This document shows positions 1-12,709 of a stretch of DNA of 64,000 nt, one piece after another (positions within the stretch are counted from its first letter, which is position 1; every line of letters starts with the position of its first letter). Location: the NCBI GenBank assembly GCA_020205615.1, contig JAINUW010000294.1:248001-312000 (forward strand). The letters are read 5' to 3'. The stretch is from Panax quinquefolius. Its lineage: Eukaryota > Streptophyta > Magnoliopsida > Apiales > Araliaceae. A model generated the notes under the pieces. It was not told the DNA's origin and ran no database searches. It saw only the letters and a list, made by a program, of their open reading frames with translations. Made by a program: the position numbers and the translations under genes.

Positions 1-71
1 AACAGACTGGTGTCAGCAAATGTATAAGGTTTAAGCTTGGCATCAAGGCCAAGAACGCTAATGTAGGAAAT
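1..71. other. Left flank of element G/H, unclassified
   Basis: Short stretch before the first LTR. I recognise no gene or repeat in it. The last five bases (GAAAT, 67-71) are the expected position of one target-site duplication of the G/H element; its partner would lie beyond the right end of the window. Confidence 0.4.
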
Positions 72-3000
72 TGTGACGCCCCCAAATTCTGACCGCCACT
101 TGGTCACTCGAATTTGGTTCATCACGTGCTCATGGTAATACAATAATAACTAAAATTTACACATTCACAACGGAAGATCTAATCTAGAATAATATACAAT
201 AATTTATTATAATTATTCCCCCAAGTCTCGCAACCTACAGTACTTAATAGATTACATAATGATATCGAATAAAGACTTATTAAATAATCCTACTTAAGCT
301 TAAACATAGTCTGAAAATAGTCTTAATACAACATAAAAATCTTAGAACATAAAGGAACAAGCTAGTCGGTAGCCTTGCCCTTGCCCTTGTCTTTTCCAGA
401 GACACTTCTCTGTTCTGCCTTAACTAAAAGGTTTTAAATAAGCAAGAATTAGCACAAATTGCCCAGCAAGTAATATACAACAAGGGTGATGATTATTCTC
501 TCACAAGTTTGAAATATCAAAGTATAGTCTCCAAGATAGTTCAGGGTATTAGAATAATATCATGAATCAATGAATATCAACGTTTCTCAAAAAAAACCTT
601 TGGAATATGAAATGATAGTTCAATATAGATCAACCGATATATATGAATTCAAAAGCTATCAACGTATCCAACTGGATAAAATAATTCATACTGAGAAGTC
701 ACTAAGGACTATTGAACATCTACTAGAATTACCAATATTAAACTGATAACCCAAAAGAATCAAGTACTATTGAGGATCAGTCTACAATACTCTAAGTTAT
801 GCATAACACCACAGTAATATCCACTCATGTGTTGGGGTTTCCAACAACATACACTCCCTTTACCATAAGGGTTGTTCAACTCAATTTTCAAGATTTCTGC
901 ACCAGTCAATTGGTTTGGACAGTTTTATAAACATGTATATAGTCTAGAATTGAATCACGCTACATAGACCCTTTCACAATATTCAAGAACAATACCAAGT
1001 TCAACATTAATAATAGTTTTCACAAGAGTTTAAACATACTAGCTCAATTGAACGAATAAGTAGAATAACTCGTATTCAAAGAGATAAGGTTTAAATACTT
1101 GCTTACGATATCCGTTGAATAAAGTAATGCAAGGGTTTAGGATACTTGCCTTAAGCGTAGTTTATCCGCGTTAAGAAATTAACACTTTTGAATCTTATTT
1201 ATAGTGTATTATAAGTATAAGATGCTCATTAGCTAACGCATTCTTTATTCAAGTTTGACATGATTCAAGTATTCACATATGGTACAAAATTAGCTCATAG
1301 GTTTATTATGAAATCAAGTATCTAGTTTCTTTATAGGCAAATTTATAATGCTCAAGGTTATGACCTTTTTACCCATGGACTTTCCTTATACAAAGTAAAC
1401 ATCATCATATTACTTAATCATCACATATATACATGCATCAGTAGGTTTTAAACCATTTTTAGCAATATATGCATCATATAAGTTAACTATCCAAAAATCA
1501 TATTGCCAAATTGCCTGACTCTTGATTCCAGATCGGTGCAAAATTGCCATGGCTAAGCTTTAGGGTTCAAGAATCATGCAGTTCTCCGCCAAGCCAAGAC
1601 TCAATTGTTCCCTTGTGGTTCCTATCCGACTTGAACACAACATTCATACATAATATATTTTGTCATGTTAAGGTCTTTTCATGCTTCTCAAGTCAATCTA
1701 GGCTTCCCACTTTCATAACATGGTTCTAAGTTGAACATTTCAATAAGTTAAGGCCATTCGAGGTCATGAAACCACAAAGTCTATCATGCTTGTTTTCTAA
1801 ACATGTAAGGTAGTCATATAACTCATATTCGGCATGCTTGTGAGTATTCTTATTGCATACATGCAACTATTCTAGTTATTATTTTGAAAACATGCTTTAT
1901 TTAGTGTTAACTTGATTTCACAACTCTTAACATAATATGTATATATGTATGATACATTAGCAACCCTAAAAGTATCATCAATCATGTTCATAATTCTCAG
2001 GTTCTAACTCTCAAAGTAGTGTGTTAACATTCACTTTCAAAGTTCGTATTTTCATTAGTAAGGCTTACTAATAAGTCCAACATGTTCGTGCTTCCTTACG
2101 AATCATATACACACAAGTTAACGGGTTATTCATGCATTTCTAAATCATACCAATATGCTTGCAAAGTCAGTATATAAACATGGCATACATACCTAACAAG
2201 TTTTATTTCTAAAGTCGTTTCTAAATTCATTTTAAACTATACATTTTCGTTAAACATGTATGCTAATTTAGTAAACATGCTCACCTTAGATTAATATACT
2301 TATATATACCCATTACACAAACTTGCATGTTAGTTTAAGCAATATTAGTTGACCATCACTTAGCAGGTTTTAAAAAGAAGGCTCAATTGAACTCGAAGGC
2401 CGGTGCAGCTGTGGTGCACCCTAGTACAATTAGGGAGCAACTGCGCCATGTCTGGTTCAGGAGCAGAAACAGACTCTATTTTTATAGGGTAGCAACCAAC
2501 TTGATTTCCATCGATTTAAACTTGTTTTAAACCATCATAAAAGAGTCCTTACATGTAAGTAAACTTCTTAAACATCTTATAACATGTTAATTCATCTTAT
2601 TTGACATATCAATTCAAGAAATTTCAAGAACTAAACAAGACCAATTTCAAGAACATAATTAGAAATTATACATTTTTAAGCTTAAATTGGACTTCTTACT
2701 CACTGAGTATGCTTCTACAATGCTCGGTAACTTAGAACTCTGCACTTAGACTGCTCAGACAACTCTTAGCAACACAAAACTGAAATTGTAGCTTATATTT
2801 ATAGAGGAAACTTGGTCTGGACATTGCCATTACACTAGAGTTGAATTCATGGTGTAATGGCAAGAAATAAAGGTTACTAAAGAGTTGTTTAACAACTCCA
2901 TACCAGCTACCTTGCTAGCCATAATCACATATGATTAACAACTTGGAAAATACGTAAACTAGCCTTTAGATCACTGTTCATGTACTTTTGTGACACTTAA

Positions 3001-3877
3001 TTTGGGACAAGAGAAAATCTCAGCAAGCAACAAGCTTAGCTAAGTCCAAGTTCAGTTACTTTATTAACCAAAAATGGGTTTTAATGTCCAAGTGTTACTA
3101 TATTAGGAGAAATTTGGGGTTATTTATATACTCACATCATATAGTCCATGTACATTAATTACACGCAATAAAATAACGCAGTCAGGTATTATTGTCCGAG
3201 TAGTTCCATAATTACTTCTACTACTCACATAACCACATTATAACCTTATTCAATTTTAATGTTTACTTAAACATTTAATTCCTTTCTCAGTTTCTAGAAT
3301 ACACATATATTTAATCATTTATGCATTACAACTTCATATGATATCATTGTACTACTTGGTACCTCATGTCTTTAAAATATACTTCTATCATATGATTTTT
3401 ATTAATGTCACACATATAACATTAATGTTCTATTTCATTTCTACAGTAGAAATTAACTTTCCCAGATTTACTACATCGCTCACCGCTGCCAGCTTGTCTA
3501 TCATTTGAGGGCGAATCATATTGCACTCGGCAAAGGCTAAAGCCCCAAGCCAGTTTCAACATCCATCTCCACAATATTTCTAAACATCATAAATTAACTA
3601 TCATACTATTTTAAGAGCGTATTCCTTATATGGAATCACATAATTATTAATAACTATCAATTATTTTCTTTAACAATCCTCTCGTTAATTAATATAATCA
3701 CTACTATTTCTCATCACGGTGCCACACAAGGCATTTCAACGAGTTTGTTACAACTCCACATTAGTCACTTTAATATACTTGAGTTAACTCGTCTCATAAC
3801 ACGAAATCATTTATATTCAAATAAATATTTATTTGCATTAATATATTCATAAGTCATGGAAATTCTTGGGTATTACA
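72..3877 (-). repeat. 3' LTR of element G/H (about 3.8 kb)
   Basis: On the plus strand it starts TGTGACGCCCCCAAATT and ends GGGTATTACA, so on its own strand it runs TGTAATACCC...GGGGGCGTCACA. It is bounded by a polypurine tract at 3878-3890. It contains no credible ORF. A TATA-like TATAAATATA lies on the minus strand near 2794-2804. Length fits Tekay/Del-type chromovirus LTRs. Its sister LTR is outside the window, so its edges rest on the termini and the PPT. Confidence 0.82.
2794..2804 (-). promoter_or_regulatory. Probable TATA box of the G/H LTR
   Basis: The minus strand reads CTATAAATATAAG here, inside an LTR that has no coding potential. Position about 1.1 kb from the LTR 5' end (minus sense) is compatible with a U3 promoter. 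Assignment is by motif only. Confidence 0.4.
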
Positions 3878-3890
3878 TCTTTCCCCCCTT
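3878..3890 (-). other. Polypurine tract of G/H
   Basis: The minus strand reads AAGGGGGGAAAGA immediately before the LTR start. It primes plus-strand DNA synthesis in LTR elements and confirms minus orientation and the 3' identity of the adjacent LTR. Confidence 0.8.
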
Positions 3891-3921
3891 ATAAAAATTC
3901 TGTCCTGGAATTTCTACAAGG

Positions 3922-4554
3922 TTACAAAAATAGATGGGGATAATCCCTCATCATTCTATCTTCTAACTCCCACGTAGCCTCCTCGACATCGTGGTTACGT
4001 CAAAGTACTTTTACAGAAGAAATAACTTTATTTCTCAAGGTTTGCTCTTTCGTATCTATAATTTGGACATGAATTTCTTCATACGCTAAGTTCTTCTCCA
4101 CTTGAATAGGTTCATAAGAAATCACGTGCTTGTATTCAGGCTTGTACGGACACAACACGGATATGTTAAACACGTTATGGATGTGCCCCAACTCGGGTGG
4201 TAGTGCAACTTTGTATGCCACCTCGCCCACTCGTTTCAGTATCTCGAACGGTCATATGAATCTTGGACTCAATTTTCCTTTCTTGCGGAAACGGATCTTT
4301 CCCTTCCATGAAGATACCTTCAAAAATTCAAAACTGCCAACTTTAAAATCTCAGTCTTGCCGATGCAAGTTTACGTACTTCTTCTGCCGATCTTAAGCTA
4401 CTACTAGTCTGGCCCTTATCATTGTCACCACGTCTGCGGTTTGTTATACTAACTCTGGTCCGAGTATTCGTCGTTCTCCGACTTCGTCCCAATATAATGG
4501 CATTCTGAACTTCCTTCCGTAAAGAGCTTAGTATGGTGGCATGCCGATACTCGT
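3922..4554 (-). pseudogene. Integrase C-terminal part and chromodomain-like tail of G/H polyprotein (broken)
   Basis: Minus-strand translation gives TSIGMPPY followed by a stop where relatives have Glu, then ALYG. A frame with GEVAYKVALPP, HNVFNISVLCPYKP and [14 protein letters not shown] follows: the GPF/Y region and a group II chromodomain-like end ending HLFL-stop at 3922. The chromodomain Trp after VKVL is a TGA at about 4000-4002. Integrase inserts the cDNA; the chromodomain-like tail is thought to steer integration towards heterochromatin. The upstream end at about 4554 is cut by the X LTR. It pairs with 59733-60545 as one integrase gene. Confidence 0.82.
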
Positions 4555-5493
4555 ATGAATTTCAAATTATATAAATTAAATTATTTCATTACACTAATTC
4601 TAATTATCACTAATTAAAATTAAGATTACGGAGATTTAAGATCACAACTTCAGTTATTGCTTCATTTAAGTTAACACACTTCTCATCAATTATTTTCTAT
4701 CTTGAATTGTTAATCAAGAACACTAAAGCAGATAAAACCACCTCTCGATGCAGAATACCCATACTCACTTAAATCCACAGATGATAGAATTAAGCAAGAC
4801 ACCCTAATTAACTAATCCACTACATCTTTATATGAATTACAATTAAAAAGGATTTAAAGCACAAGTTCTCTATAAGATTTCATGCGATATTAGGTATATC
4901 TCTATCCTAGACATAAATTATATATTCCAACGCCATGCAGAAAACACAATCACATGTTATTATGATTAGATATAAATCTAAACTTCATCTCTCGAGTTCA
5001 TATAGATTATCACGGTAATTAATGGCCAATCAATTAAACAATTAAGTCTAAATCAAAATAGACAATCCTCACGATAGAACATAATAATTAATAGCGAAAC
5101 ATATTAAAATAAACTATACAATAAGATCCATTGTAATCTCAAACAAAGAATTAGTTCATGATTATTGAATTAAAACTAAGAATCCACAATTGAATAATCA
5201 TTAAAAGACAAAGATAGTTGAAGATAAGAAGATAGAATCTATTGTCTGTAGATTTGATGCTCCCTCCTTGCTCCTACTTTGAATCTTCAATGGTCTCCAA
5301 GTTATTTCATTCTCCAAAACTCATTAGAACTATGATTTTGATCTAATCTACTCTACTTTACTCTAATCTAATGGAATCCTCTCTCTAATCTCTAATCTCT
5401 AATCTCCTTTAATCCTTGTGATTCTCCTCCTTTTATAAGTCTCTTTACATGTCTTTAAGTCCTTGTTGGAAGTCCTGCCCCGGCGGGTGTGTA
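4555..5493 (-). repeat. X LTR copy 1, left fragment (interrupted by A)
   Basis: Aligns base by base with 58132 onward in the right-hand X LTR. The first ~147 bp of the plus-strand-oriented LTR are missing at the junction with G/H integrase. About 85 bp are also missing shortly before the A insertion. It continues after A at 14063. Confidence 0.8.
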
Positions 5494-6844
5494 TGTAAGA
5501 CCCCAAATTATTAATAAATGAAATTTATTTTCCTCTATTTATTATTTTGAAATAGTAAGGGTCGATTTGATTATTGTGGATAGTTATTGGTAAAATACGC
5601 AAATATTTCGAATAAGCAAGTGGTTATAAAATATTCATTATTGTCGAGGAATTTCGTTTGGTCGTGGAATATTCGTACTGTCGGGGAATATTCGTACGAC
5701 GGCGCAGTCTTTTGTGGGCCCCATAACGGAAAGCGATTGGATGAAGAAAATGACAAATATAAGTTGTTTATAAATAACTACGTAGTTGTTACCAAGATTA
5801 TCATCGTTGGAATACCCGGGGTTAAAAACACTAATACGCGTTGTTGAACAAAAGAAGCACATGGTATTGCACCAATTATTGATTCTTACATAAGAAGACA
5901 CTACTCAATAATTGTTACGAAGAATTATCTGCTCAAAGATTTTATTTTATTGATTCAATAATTGCTTTGCATTGATATATCAGATTATCGTTGTTTCAAT
6001 AAATTGTCATTACACAAGATTTTCCATTATCGAAGCAATAATTCATATTATCCTAATAATATTATTAGATAACATTATTGGCAATGTCTAGAAAGTTACA
6101 TCTAAGGAGAGGTTTGGTCATCTAATCGCTACCAATAAGGAGAAATTCTTAATGGAAAGCCCCTCTTTCCGGAACTACCGTCACAAGATCGTGATTCTGT
6201 AATATTATTTGTGAATAATTAATTATTGATTTATATGACGAGGAAAATATTGATTTTATGTGGATATAGATGGAGAAAATTTTAAAATGACAATTGTTGA
6301 AAATTAATATTTTATCTTTTTCTCGATAAAATAATTCATTTAAATATATTATTTTAATAATATATTAACGGTGATATTTTATAATGAATGTGGGATATAT
6401 GAGTATATGAGGAGGAAGAGTATTTTTGTGGCATTAAATGATTAACACATGTTTTGTGTTGGTGGACACAATTATCGAATCAAATTTGATTATACTTTTG
6501 TAAAATCGTCTGTTTGTGGATTGGTTAAGCATCATCGTTTGGAATTTAGAAAAACTTTCTTCTGCAAAGTTGTAGAGAATTGAATTTCCTATAAAAAAAA
6601 TGCGAGATTCAAATTTTCTGATAAAAGGGCTATTTATTATGAATTATTGAAGTTTCGGAGTTCTGAAATAATTGATTTTTGGGAGTTTTAATTAATTATT
6701 TTGAGAAAAACATTTTTGGTGAGTTTGTGAACCTCATTTAACATGTGTGGCTGGTGTTTTTGACTAAAAGGTGGGCTAAGGAAAATTTGTATAATTATAT
6801 TAATATTATATTCAATTTTCTGCTTTGGTGTTCTAAGCAATTTC

Positions 6845-6856
6845 CTATAAATAGGG
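6845..6856 (+). promoter_or_regulatory. TATA box of A 5' LTR
   Basis: CTATAAATAGGG within a block conserved in all four A/F LTRs (12698, 48788, 56330). This is the likely core promoter, with the transcript start expected about 30 bases downstream. Confidence 0.65.
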
Positions 6857-7130
6857 TGCTTAGGTTAGAATTGAAAATCACACCAGAAACTGAAGTTTTC
6901 TCTCTCTATATTATCGAGCGTATTCTTGTGAGTATTGTGAGTATACTTTGAGTGTTGCTATACGGTGCAAGTTCAAGTCATAGCCTATATCCGGTGTTTC
7001 AACTAGAAGTACTGTCTTTCGAGGTAAGGGATGTTATTTTCTTCTCAAATGATATTATTTCTTCAATATCATTATCTTTCGACATATTGGTTGGAACTTT
7101 TTATCAAATTTGGAACTTTTTCATGCTTGG

Positions 7131-7218
7131 GGTTACTATTCATGAGTTACTATTCACGAAGTTACTATTCATGAGTTACTATTCATGAAAGTTACTATTC
7201 ACGCAGTACTATTCATGA
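7131..7218 (+). repeat. Minisatellite of about 14 bp in A 5' LTR
   Basis: About six imperfect head-to-tail copies of GTTACTATTCATGA, alternating CATGA and CACGA. Copy number differs among the four A/F LTRs, with fewest in the A 3' LTR. Confidence 0.8.
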
Positions 7219-7557
7219 AGCGTGAAGATGTTTTTTTGTGGAATTTCTATCTTTTGGTGTTTGAGTTACTATTCACGATACTAAGACTATTCATTTAATA
7301 CGATACTATTCAATCGAAAAATGAAATTTCTTCTTTTTTGTCCAAAATATCTATTCTCGGATACTAGCTTTGATTGTATCCATGTTTTGATCATTCTTGA
7401 ATTTTACACCATTTGTGATTATTTTTGAGGTATTTTTGGACATGGATATAACAAAGTACTTAATCCTTAATCCTTAATCCTTGTCATTTTGTTTAATCGG
7501 ATTCGCTTTCTTTAAAAATATTTTTCATCATCTTCAGCTTTTAAATGATGATATTAT

Positions 7558-7695
7558 GGAATATCTTTGGCTCGTAGTAAAGTAAAAGATGAATGATTTT
7601 TGATGATTATCTTTGGCCCGTAGTGCAAAGATGAAGCAGTGTTTAGATGAACATGATTAATCGATGAATATCTTTGGCTCAGAGTGCAAAGATGA
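7558..7695 (+). repeat. Tandem hairpin array in A 5' LTR
   Basis: Three units built on ATCTTTG - loop GCCCGTAGTG - CAAAGAT (best at about 7610-7632; the flanking units are mutated), spaced about 50-60 bp. It lies about 700-850 bp downstream of the TATA box, so within the transcribed part of the LTR. Confidence 0.7.
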
Positions 7696-8276
7696 ATATT
7701 TGATTCCGTATATATATTGATTGATGTTACAGGATAAAATATCGACGATGAACTTTTAAATTCATATATAGAAGATAGTAGTTTGCATTCTCTACTTAAC
7801 TCTTCTAATGAATTGTTGTTTCCGCTGCAGTTGTTGATTTAAAATTAGTTGTTGATTTAAAATTTGTTGTCTATTGTATTCTATTATATTTTTCCCTGTT
7901 GAAGACTAACGATAATTTGTTTTATATTATCTTAGTCATAATATTCTTTATCGGGCTAGTTGAGCTCACCCTTTTCCTTGTTGTTCCATTTTTCTTCTCG
8001 GGAGGCTTAGAATGTAGCGAGTAGTACTAGTGTGGGGTATGGAATGAAGGTTCTAGAGAGAGTTGTTTAGTAGTCCTCACCATTTTTGTAAAATAATGTA
8101 TCAATAATTATGATGGGGATTTATTTTGCGTGTGGATATTGTCTCAGATGGCAATATCTCGTATTTAAACTCACGATTTATATGTTGTAATAATAAAGTT
8201 GTAGTTATTTCTATACCATGTATTTGGCGCACTCAGAATGGGTTGGATGGAATGGACCTATTTTGGGGCATCACGG

Positions 8277-8290
8277 TTGGTATCGAGCTT
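8277..8290 (+). other. Primer binding site of A (initiator Met tRNA)
   Basis: TTGGTATCGAGCTT right after the LTR. The canonical plant site is TGGTATCAGAGC; here one A of the CAG is missing, as also in F. Confidence 0.75.
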
Positions 8291-8462
8291 AGGAATATGA
8301 TCTCTCAAGTGAGATCGGGAATAGAACTAGGAGGGGAGAGACGAGTAAATCCTTCGCTAGTGTGTCCTACCTAAGCTTATTTGTTAGTTGGTTAGTATAT
8401 AGGATATTATGTGATATATTGATTTCCTTAATTAACCCTTGTTTTATGACAAAGATTTGAGA

Positions 8463-9240
8463 ATGTCGAATCGAGAATATTAATAAAGGAGTAAATGAGA
8501 CCGTGGAGATGCATGTACTTACCAACGAGGAGAACGTAACAGCAGTGGCAATGTACCTCCCATGAACAACACCATCGAAAGCGAGATGATGAACGAGGGA
8601 TGTTTAGAAGCTTTTTGCAGTTCATGCAAAATCGCACGAGGAGACTCGTGTTCAAAATATAGGAGGAAATGATAGCAATTCACGGGTGGTCACATGCACA
8701 AGCGATTCAAAGAGTTGGGACCACCTGAATTCTAGGGAAAGCCAGATCCGATCATGGCGAAACATGGGTCAAGCAAATTACCAAGATATTCGATGTCTTG
8801 GGATGCACGGAGGAACATAGGTTCCATTCGCCACCTTTATGTTCCGTGGCGAGCAGATTCTTGGTGGGAATCGTGAAGCGCACTCCATCCAATTGCACTC
8901 AAAGATGTTATGGGAGACGTTTTTAAAATAGATTCAATGACAAGTACTTCCCGAAAGTATTCATCATATGAAGGAAGTGAAGTTTATTAGACTGGAGCAG
9001 AATAACATGACGGTGTCCCAAAGACGAGGTGAAGTTCATGAGTTATCCGTGTTTGCACCTCATTTGGTGGAGAATGAGGAACGATGACGCGGATGTTTCG
9101 AGAGGTTTGAAACCCGACATACGTTAGTATCTCATTTCTCATAAATTTTCTCTATTCAGATGTTGTCAATGTGGCTCGGTTGTTAGAGCGAGATAACGAA
9201 AGTACGCTCAACCGAGGGACCATAACCAGGATCATATCAA
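8463..9240 (+). pseudogene. gag remnant of element A
   Basis: The ATG at 8463 matches the gag start of F and D. Recognisable capsid pieces in shifting frames include GPPEF (around 8715), TKIFDVLG and the region encoding KPDIRxYLIS (about 9105). Gag would form the particle that packages element RNA. Many frameshifts and stops against D (29669-30424) mean no continuous product. Confidence 0.65.
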
Positions 9241-9379
9241 GATAGCAAGTTATCGTAATAATGATAACCAACGGAGAAAGAAGAATACGGACAAAGGCGG
9301 TTACCACCGGGTGGTAATCGTGGCCATGAAAATAGAAGAAGTTTAGTCGGGAGGAGATTTTAAAAGAGGAGATTCAACA

Positions 9380-9692
9380 ACGACCATGTGAAGACGACAA
9401 AGTGCCGAAGAGTAACTGGTTCCAAGGAGGAGAAAGACCATCGGTCAGACAAGTTACAAATGCGGAAAGAGGGATATATCGCCCCAAACCGCCCACAACA
9501 GCTTTAAGGTATGCTATAATTATGGAAAAGAAGGACATATCGCTCGAGATTGATGCAGATCGAAACCCAATCCAAGCGGGAATGGTGACTCAAAAGGATG
9601 TCCCAGAAAAGTCAAAGTCAATGGTTCCTAGAAGAGCGATTGTCGTGACCGGTCAAAATGCGAGGAACCCAAACGAAATTAGCACGGGTTAG
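9380..9692 (+). pseudogene. gag nucleocapsid end (zinc knuckle) of element A
   Basis: DNA around 9445-9560 aligns with the two-knuckle region of F. A frame near 9505 reads RYAIIMEKKD where F encodes a CYNCGKEGH-type knuckle, so the Cys pattern is lost to frameshift. The 96-codon open frame at 9402-9692 is mostly out of frame relative to the family. Confidence 0.5.
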
Positions 9693-10060
9693 TTAATTAT
9701 AAATTCTTGCGAAGTTTATACCTTACTAGATACCGGTTTTACCCATTCTTTTATCTCTCTTGCTTGTGCTCAACATTTGAACTTGACTCTGGAGAAATTA
9801 GACTTTGACCTATCTGTGGAGACTCCGTTAGGAGAAACTTTCATTACATCCGTTGTTTAGAAATCTTGCTTGATTCAGGTTGGCACTATCACATTACCTG
9901 TTAACCTTATTTCTATAGAGATATTTGCTTTTGATGTGATTTTAAGGTTAACTACTCATCATGCCGAAATTGATTACTTTCGTAAGGTTGTTAGTTTTCA
10001 TATTCCTAAGCAACTCGTTATTCAATTCAAGCAATCAAACCATTGTAGTCAAACATTTTC
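9693..10060 (+). pseudogene. Retropepsin remnant of element A
   Basis: Aligns with the D protease (30843-31223). DNA around 9720-9760 encodes a LLDTG-type active site followed by HSFIS; later 9870-10015 encodes GTITLPVNLISIEIFAFDVI and TTHHAEIDYFRKVVSF. A stop lies near 9858 (TAG after GTT). The protease would cleave the polyprotein. The active-site Asp is visible, but the frame is broken in several places. Confidence 0.65.
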
Positions 10061-10740
10061 ATGTCAAGCCATGAAGTCATTCGCTTATTACGGATGTCAA
10101 GTTTTCTTAGTCCATGTTATGGATTTGAATAAAGACCGCACGATTTGAATAATATTCCCGTTGTTATTGATTTTTCCCGACGTATTTTTCAAGAATTTCT
10201 TGGTTTACTCCCAAAGATCGATATTAAATTTTGTATCGAATTTGAACCCCAGACAAAACTCATTTCTAAAATCTCATATCGAATGGCTCTATTGAACTTC
10301 GTGGAGTTAAAAATTCAACTATAGAATTTGGTACCGAGCCTTTATCCGGTGACTTCCTTTGTGGAATGCACCAAGCCGGATCTCGTAGGGGACACCATAT
10401 TCGATGCGATAGTAAACCGATAGGTGTCATTGTAACGTGCTATCCAAGGTTGGGATATGAGTCACAGGTTGAGAACAACCTAAGTCAGAATCAAAATACG
10501 TAGCTTTCAGGCTTAGTTGGTTATTATCGAGATTCGTTGAAGGATATTCTCGAATCGCTATTCCATTAACGCAATTGACTCGTAGAGATACAAAATTCGA
10601 ATGGAGCAAAGAATGTGGGAAGAGCTTCAAGAACTCAAGAGGAGACTCATTTCAAAGACATGTTTCGACCATGCCATCCCGGAAAAGTTTAACGTGGTAG
10701 CCGACGTGTTGAGTAGAAGATCGCTATACAAGCACGAGTA
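10061..10740 (+). pseudogene. RT / RNase H remnant of element A with internal deletions
   Basis: Starts with the RT-upstream linker and N-terminal RT. It then jumps near 10430-10500 to the RT connection (LSGLVGYYR-like), skipping the catalytic palm with its IDD motif. A second deletion near 10660-10690 removes RNase H, resuming at FNVVADVLSRRS. Compared with D, about 1 kb is lost. The element cannot encode RT. Confidence 0.7.
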
Positions 10741-10839
10741 CGATATTGTCAAAGACTCATTTCAGTATAATTTACAAATAATAGAGATGGAGATGAAAAC
10801 TCTAGTTACCCACGTGATGATATATATGAGTATAATCGA

Positions 10840-11312
10840 CTTTAATCGATAAAGTTAAAGTCGCTCAAGCTACACACCGAGTGATGAATTTGAAGAAGGA
10901 GGTGCAAGAAGTTGTTATTTCAAAAGCAAGAATCGATGAGGTGAGGAAAGCTCAAACCTTCGATTTTTAATCCATTTGAAATTCTCGATCGAATAGAGGC
11001 GTGGCCTATAGACTCGCTTTTACCGCCAAGTATGACGATGTTCATAACGCTTTTTCACGATCGATGTTACGTAAATATGTGGACAACCCGAACCATGTCA
11101 TTGAGTTAGAACCAGGACGAGATAGTGAAGACTTAACATACGAGAAGGTACCTGTCAAGATTTTGGATAGGAAGGAGCATGTCCTATGTACCGAGGTTAT
11201 ACCACAAGTTAAGGTTTTGTGGAGAAACCATGCTATTGAGGAAATGACCTGGGAGTTAGAAACGGAAATGAAAGTGAGGTATTCTCATCTTTTTGAAACA
11301 CCAGGTACGTGA
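10840..11312 (+). pseudogene. Integrase N-terminal scrap fused to GPF/Y and chromodomain-like tail of element A
   Basis: 10850-10940 matches the start of D integrase (IDKVKAAQ region). A deletion near 10940-10960 removes zinc-binding and catalytic domains. 10965-11312 matches the C-terminal region. The open stretch 11001-11312 (103 codons) includes VDNPNHVIELEP, ILDRKEHVL and WRNHAIEEMTWELE, ending YSHLFETPGT-stop: the chromodomain-like end typical of this clade. Confidence 0.75.
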
Positions 11313-11339
11313 CGCCAATTTCGAGGACTTAAATTTCAT

Positions 11340-11350
11340 AAGGGGGAGGT
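11340..11350 (+). other. Polypurine tract of A
   Basis: AAGGGGGAGGT directly before the 3' LTR, following the usual TCGAGGAC...AAATTTCATA context at the end of pol. Confidence 0.75.
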
Positions 11351-12697
11351 CAGAAGACCCCAAATTATTAATAAATGAAATTTATTTTCCTCTATTTATT
11401 ATTTTGAAATAGTAAGGGTCGATTTGATTAATGTGGATAGTTATGGGTAAAATATGCAAATATTTCGAATAAGCAAGTGGTTATAAAATATTCATTATTG
11501 TCGGAGAATATTCGTTTGGTCGTGGAATATTCAGATCGCTTGGGGAATATTCGCATTGACGGCCGCAGATCTTTTGTGGGCCCCATAACTGAAAAGCGAT
11601 TGGATGAAGAAAACGACAAATATATGTTGTTTATAAATAACGGCGTAGTTGTTACCGTTAATACTTTTGGAATACCCGGGGGTTAAAACACACTAATACG
11701 CGTTGTTGAACAAAGAAGATACCAGATTGCACCAATTATTGATTCTTACGTAAGAAGGCACTACTCAATAATTGTTACAATGAATTATCGCTCAAAGATT
11801 TTATTTTATTGATTCAATAATTGCGCATTGATATATCAGATTATCGTTGTTGTTTCAATAAATTGTCATTACACAAGATTTTCCATTATCGAAGCAATAA
11901 TTCATATTCTCTGAATAATATTATTAGATAACATTATTGGCAATGTCTAGAAAGTTCTATCTAAGGAGAGGTTTGGTCATCTAATTGCGGCCAAGAAGGA
12001 GAAATTCTTATTCGAAAGCCCCTCTTCCCGGGAACTACCGGTTCACAAGATCTTGTGATTCAGTAATATTATTTGTGAATAAATAATTATTGATTTATAT
12101 GATGAGGAAAGTATTGATTTTATGTGGATATAGATGGAAAAATTTTAAAATGACAATTGTTGAAAATTAATATTTTATCTTTTTCTCGATAAAATAATTC
12201 ATTTAAATATATTATTTTAATAATATATTAAATGGTGATATTTTTATAATGAATGTAGGATATATGAGTATATATGGAGGAAGAGTATTTTGTGGCATTA
12301 AATGATTAACACATGTTTTGTGTTGGTGGACACAATTATCGAATCGAAATTTGATTATAGCTTGTAAAATCGTCTGCTTGTGGATTTTTTAATTTTCATT
12401 TGAAATTTGAAAAACTTTCTTCGCAAAGTTGTAGAGAATTTAATTTCCTATAAAAAATCGTGAGATTCAATTTTCGATAAAAGGGCTATTTATGATGAAT
12501 TATTGAAGTTAGGAGTTCAAATAATTGATTTTTGGGAGTTTTAATTAATTATTTTGAGAAAAACATTTTTGGTGAGTTTGTGAACCTCATTTAACATGTG
12601 TGGCTGGTGTTTTTGACCAAAATGTGGGCTAAGGAAAATTTGTATAATTATATTAATATTATATTCAATTTTCTGCTTTGGTGTTCTAAGCAATTTC

Positions 12698-12709
12698 CTA
12701 TAAATAGGG
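12698..12709 (+). promoter_or_regulatory. TATA box of A 3' LTR
   Basis: CTATAAATAGGG, same position in the repeat as 6845 of the 5' LTR. In a 3' LTR it could drive read-out transcription into flanking DNA. Confidence 0.55.

Larger units (their letters stand above)
5494..8275 (+). repeat. 5' LTR of element A
   Basis: Starts TGTAAGACCCCAAATTA and ends GGGGCATCACG just before the primer site; the last base is G where sister copies have A. It matches 11351-14062 and both F LTRs throughout. It contains a TATA box, a 14-bp minisatellite and a hairpin array, listed separately. Confidence 0.9.

Noticed and set aside
1544..1729. 61-codon ORF in the G LTR
   Set aside because: Isolated short ORF in a non-coding LTR, no homology recognised.
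7131..7218. CRISPR-like direct repeats (14-bp minisatellite and hairpin arrays)
   Set aside because: Units are contiguous or have no unique spacers, they occur in LTRs of a plant genome, and no cas genes exist.
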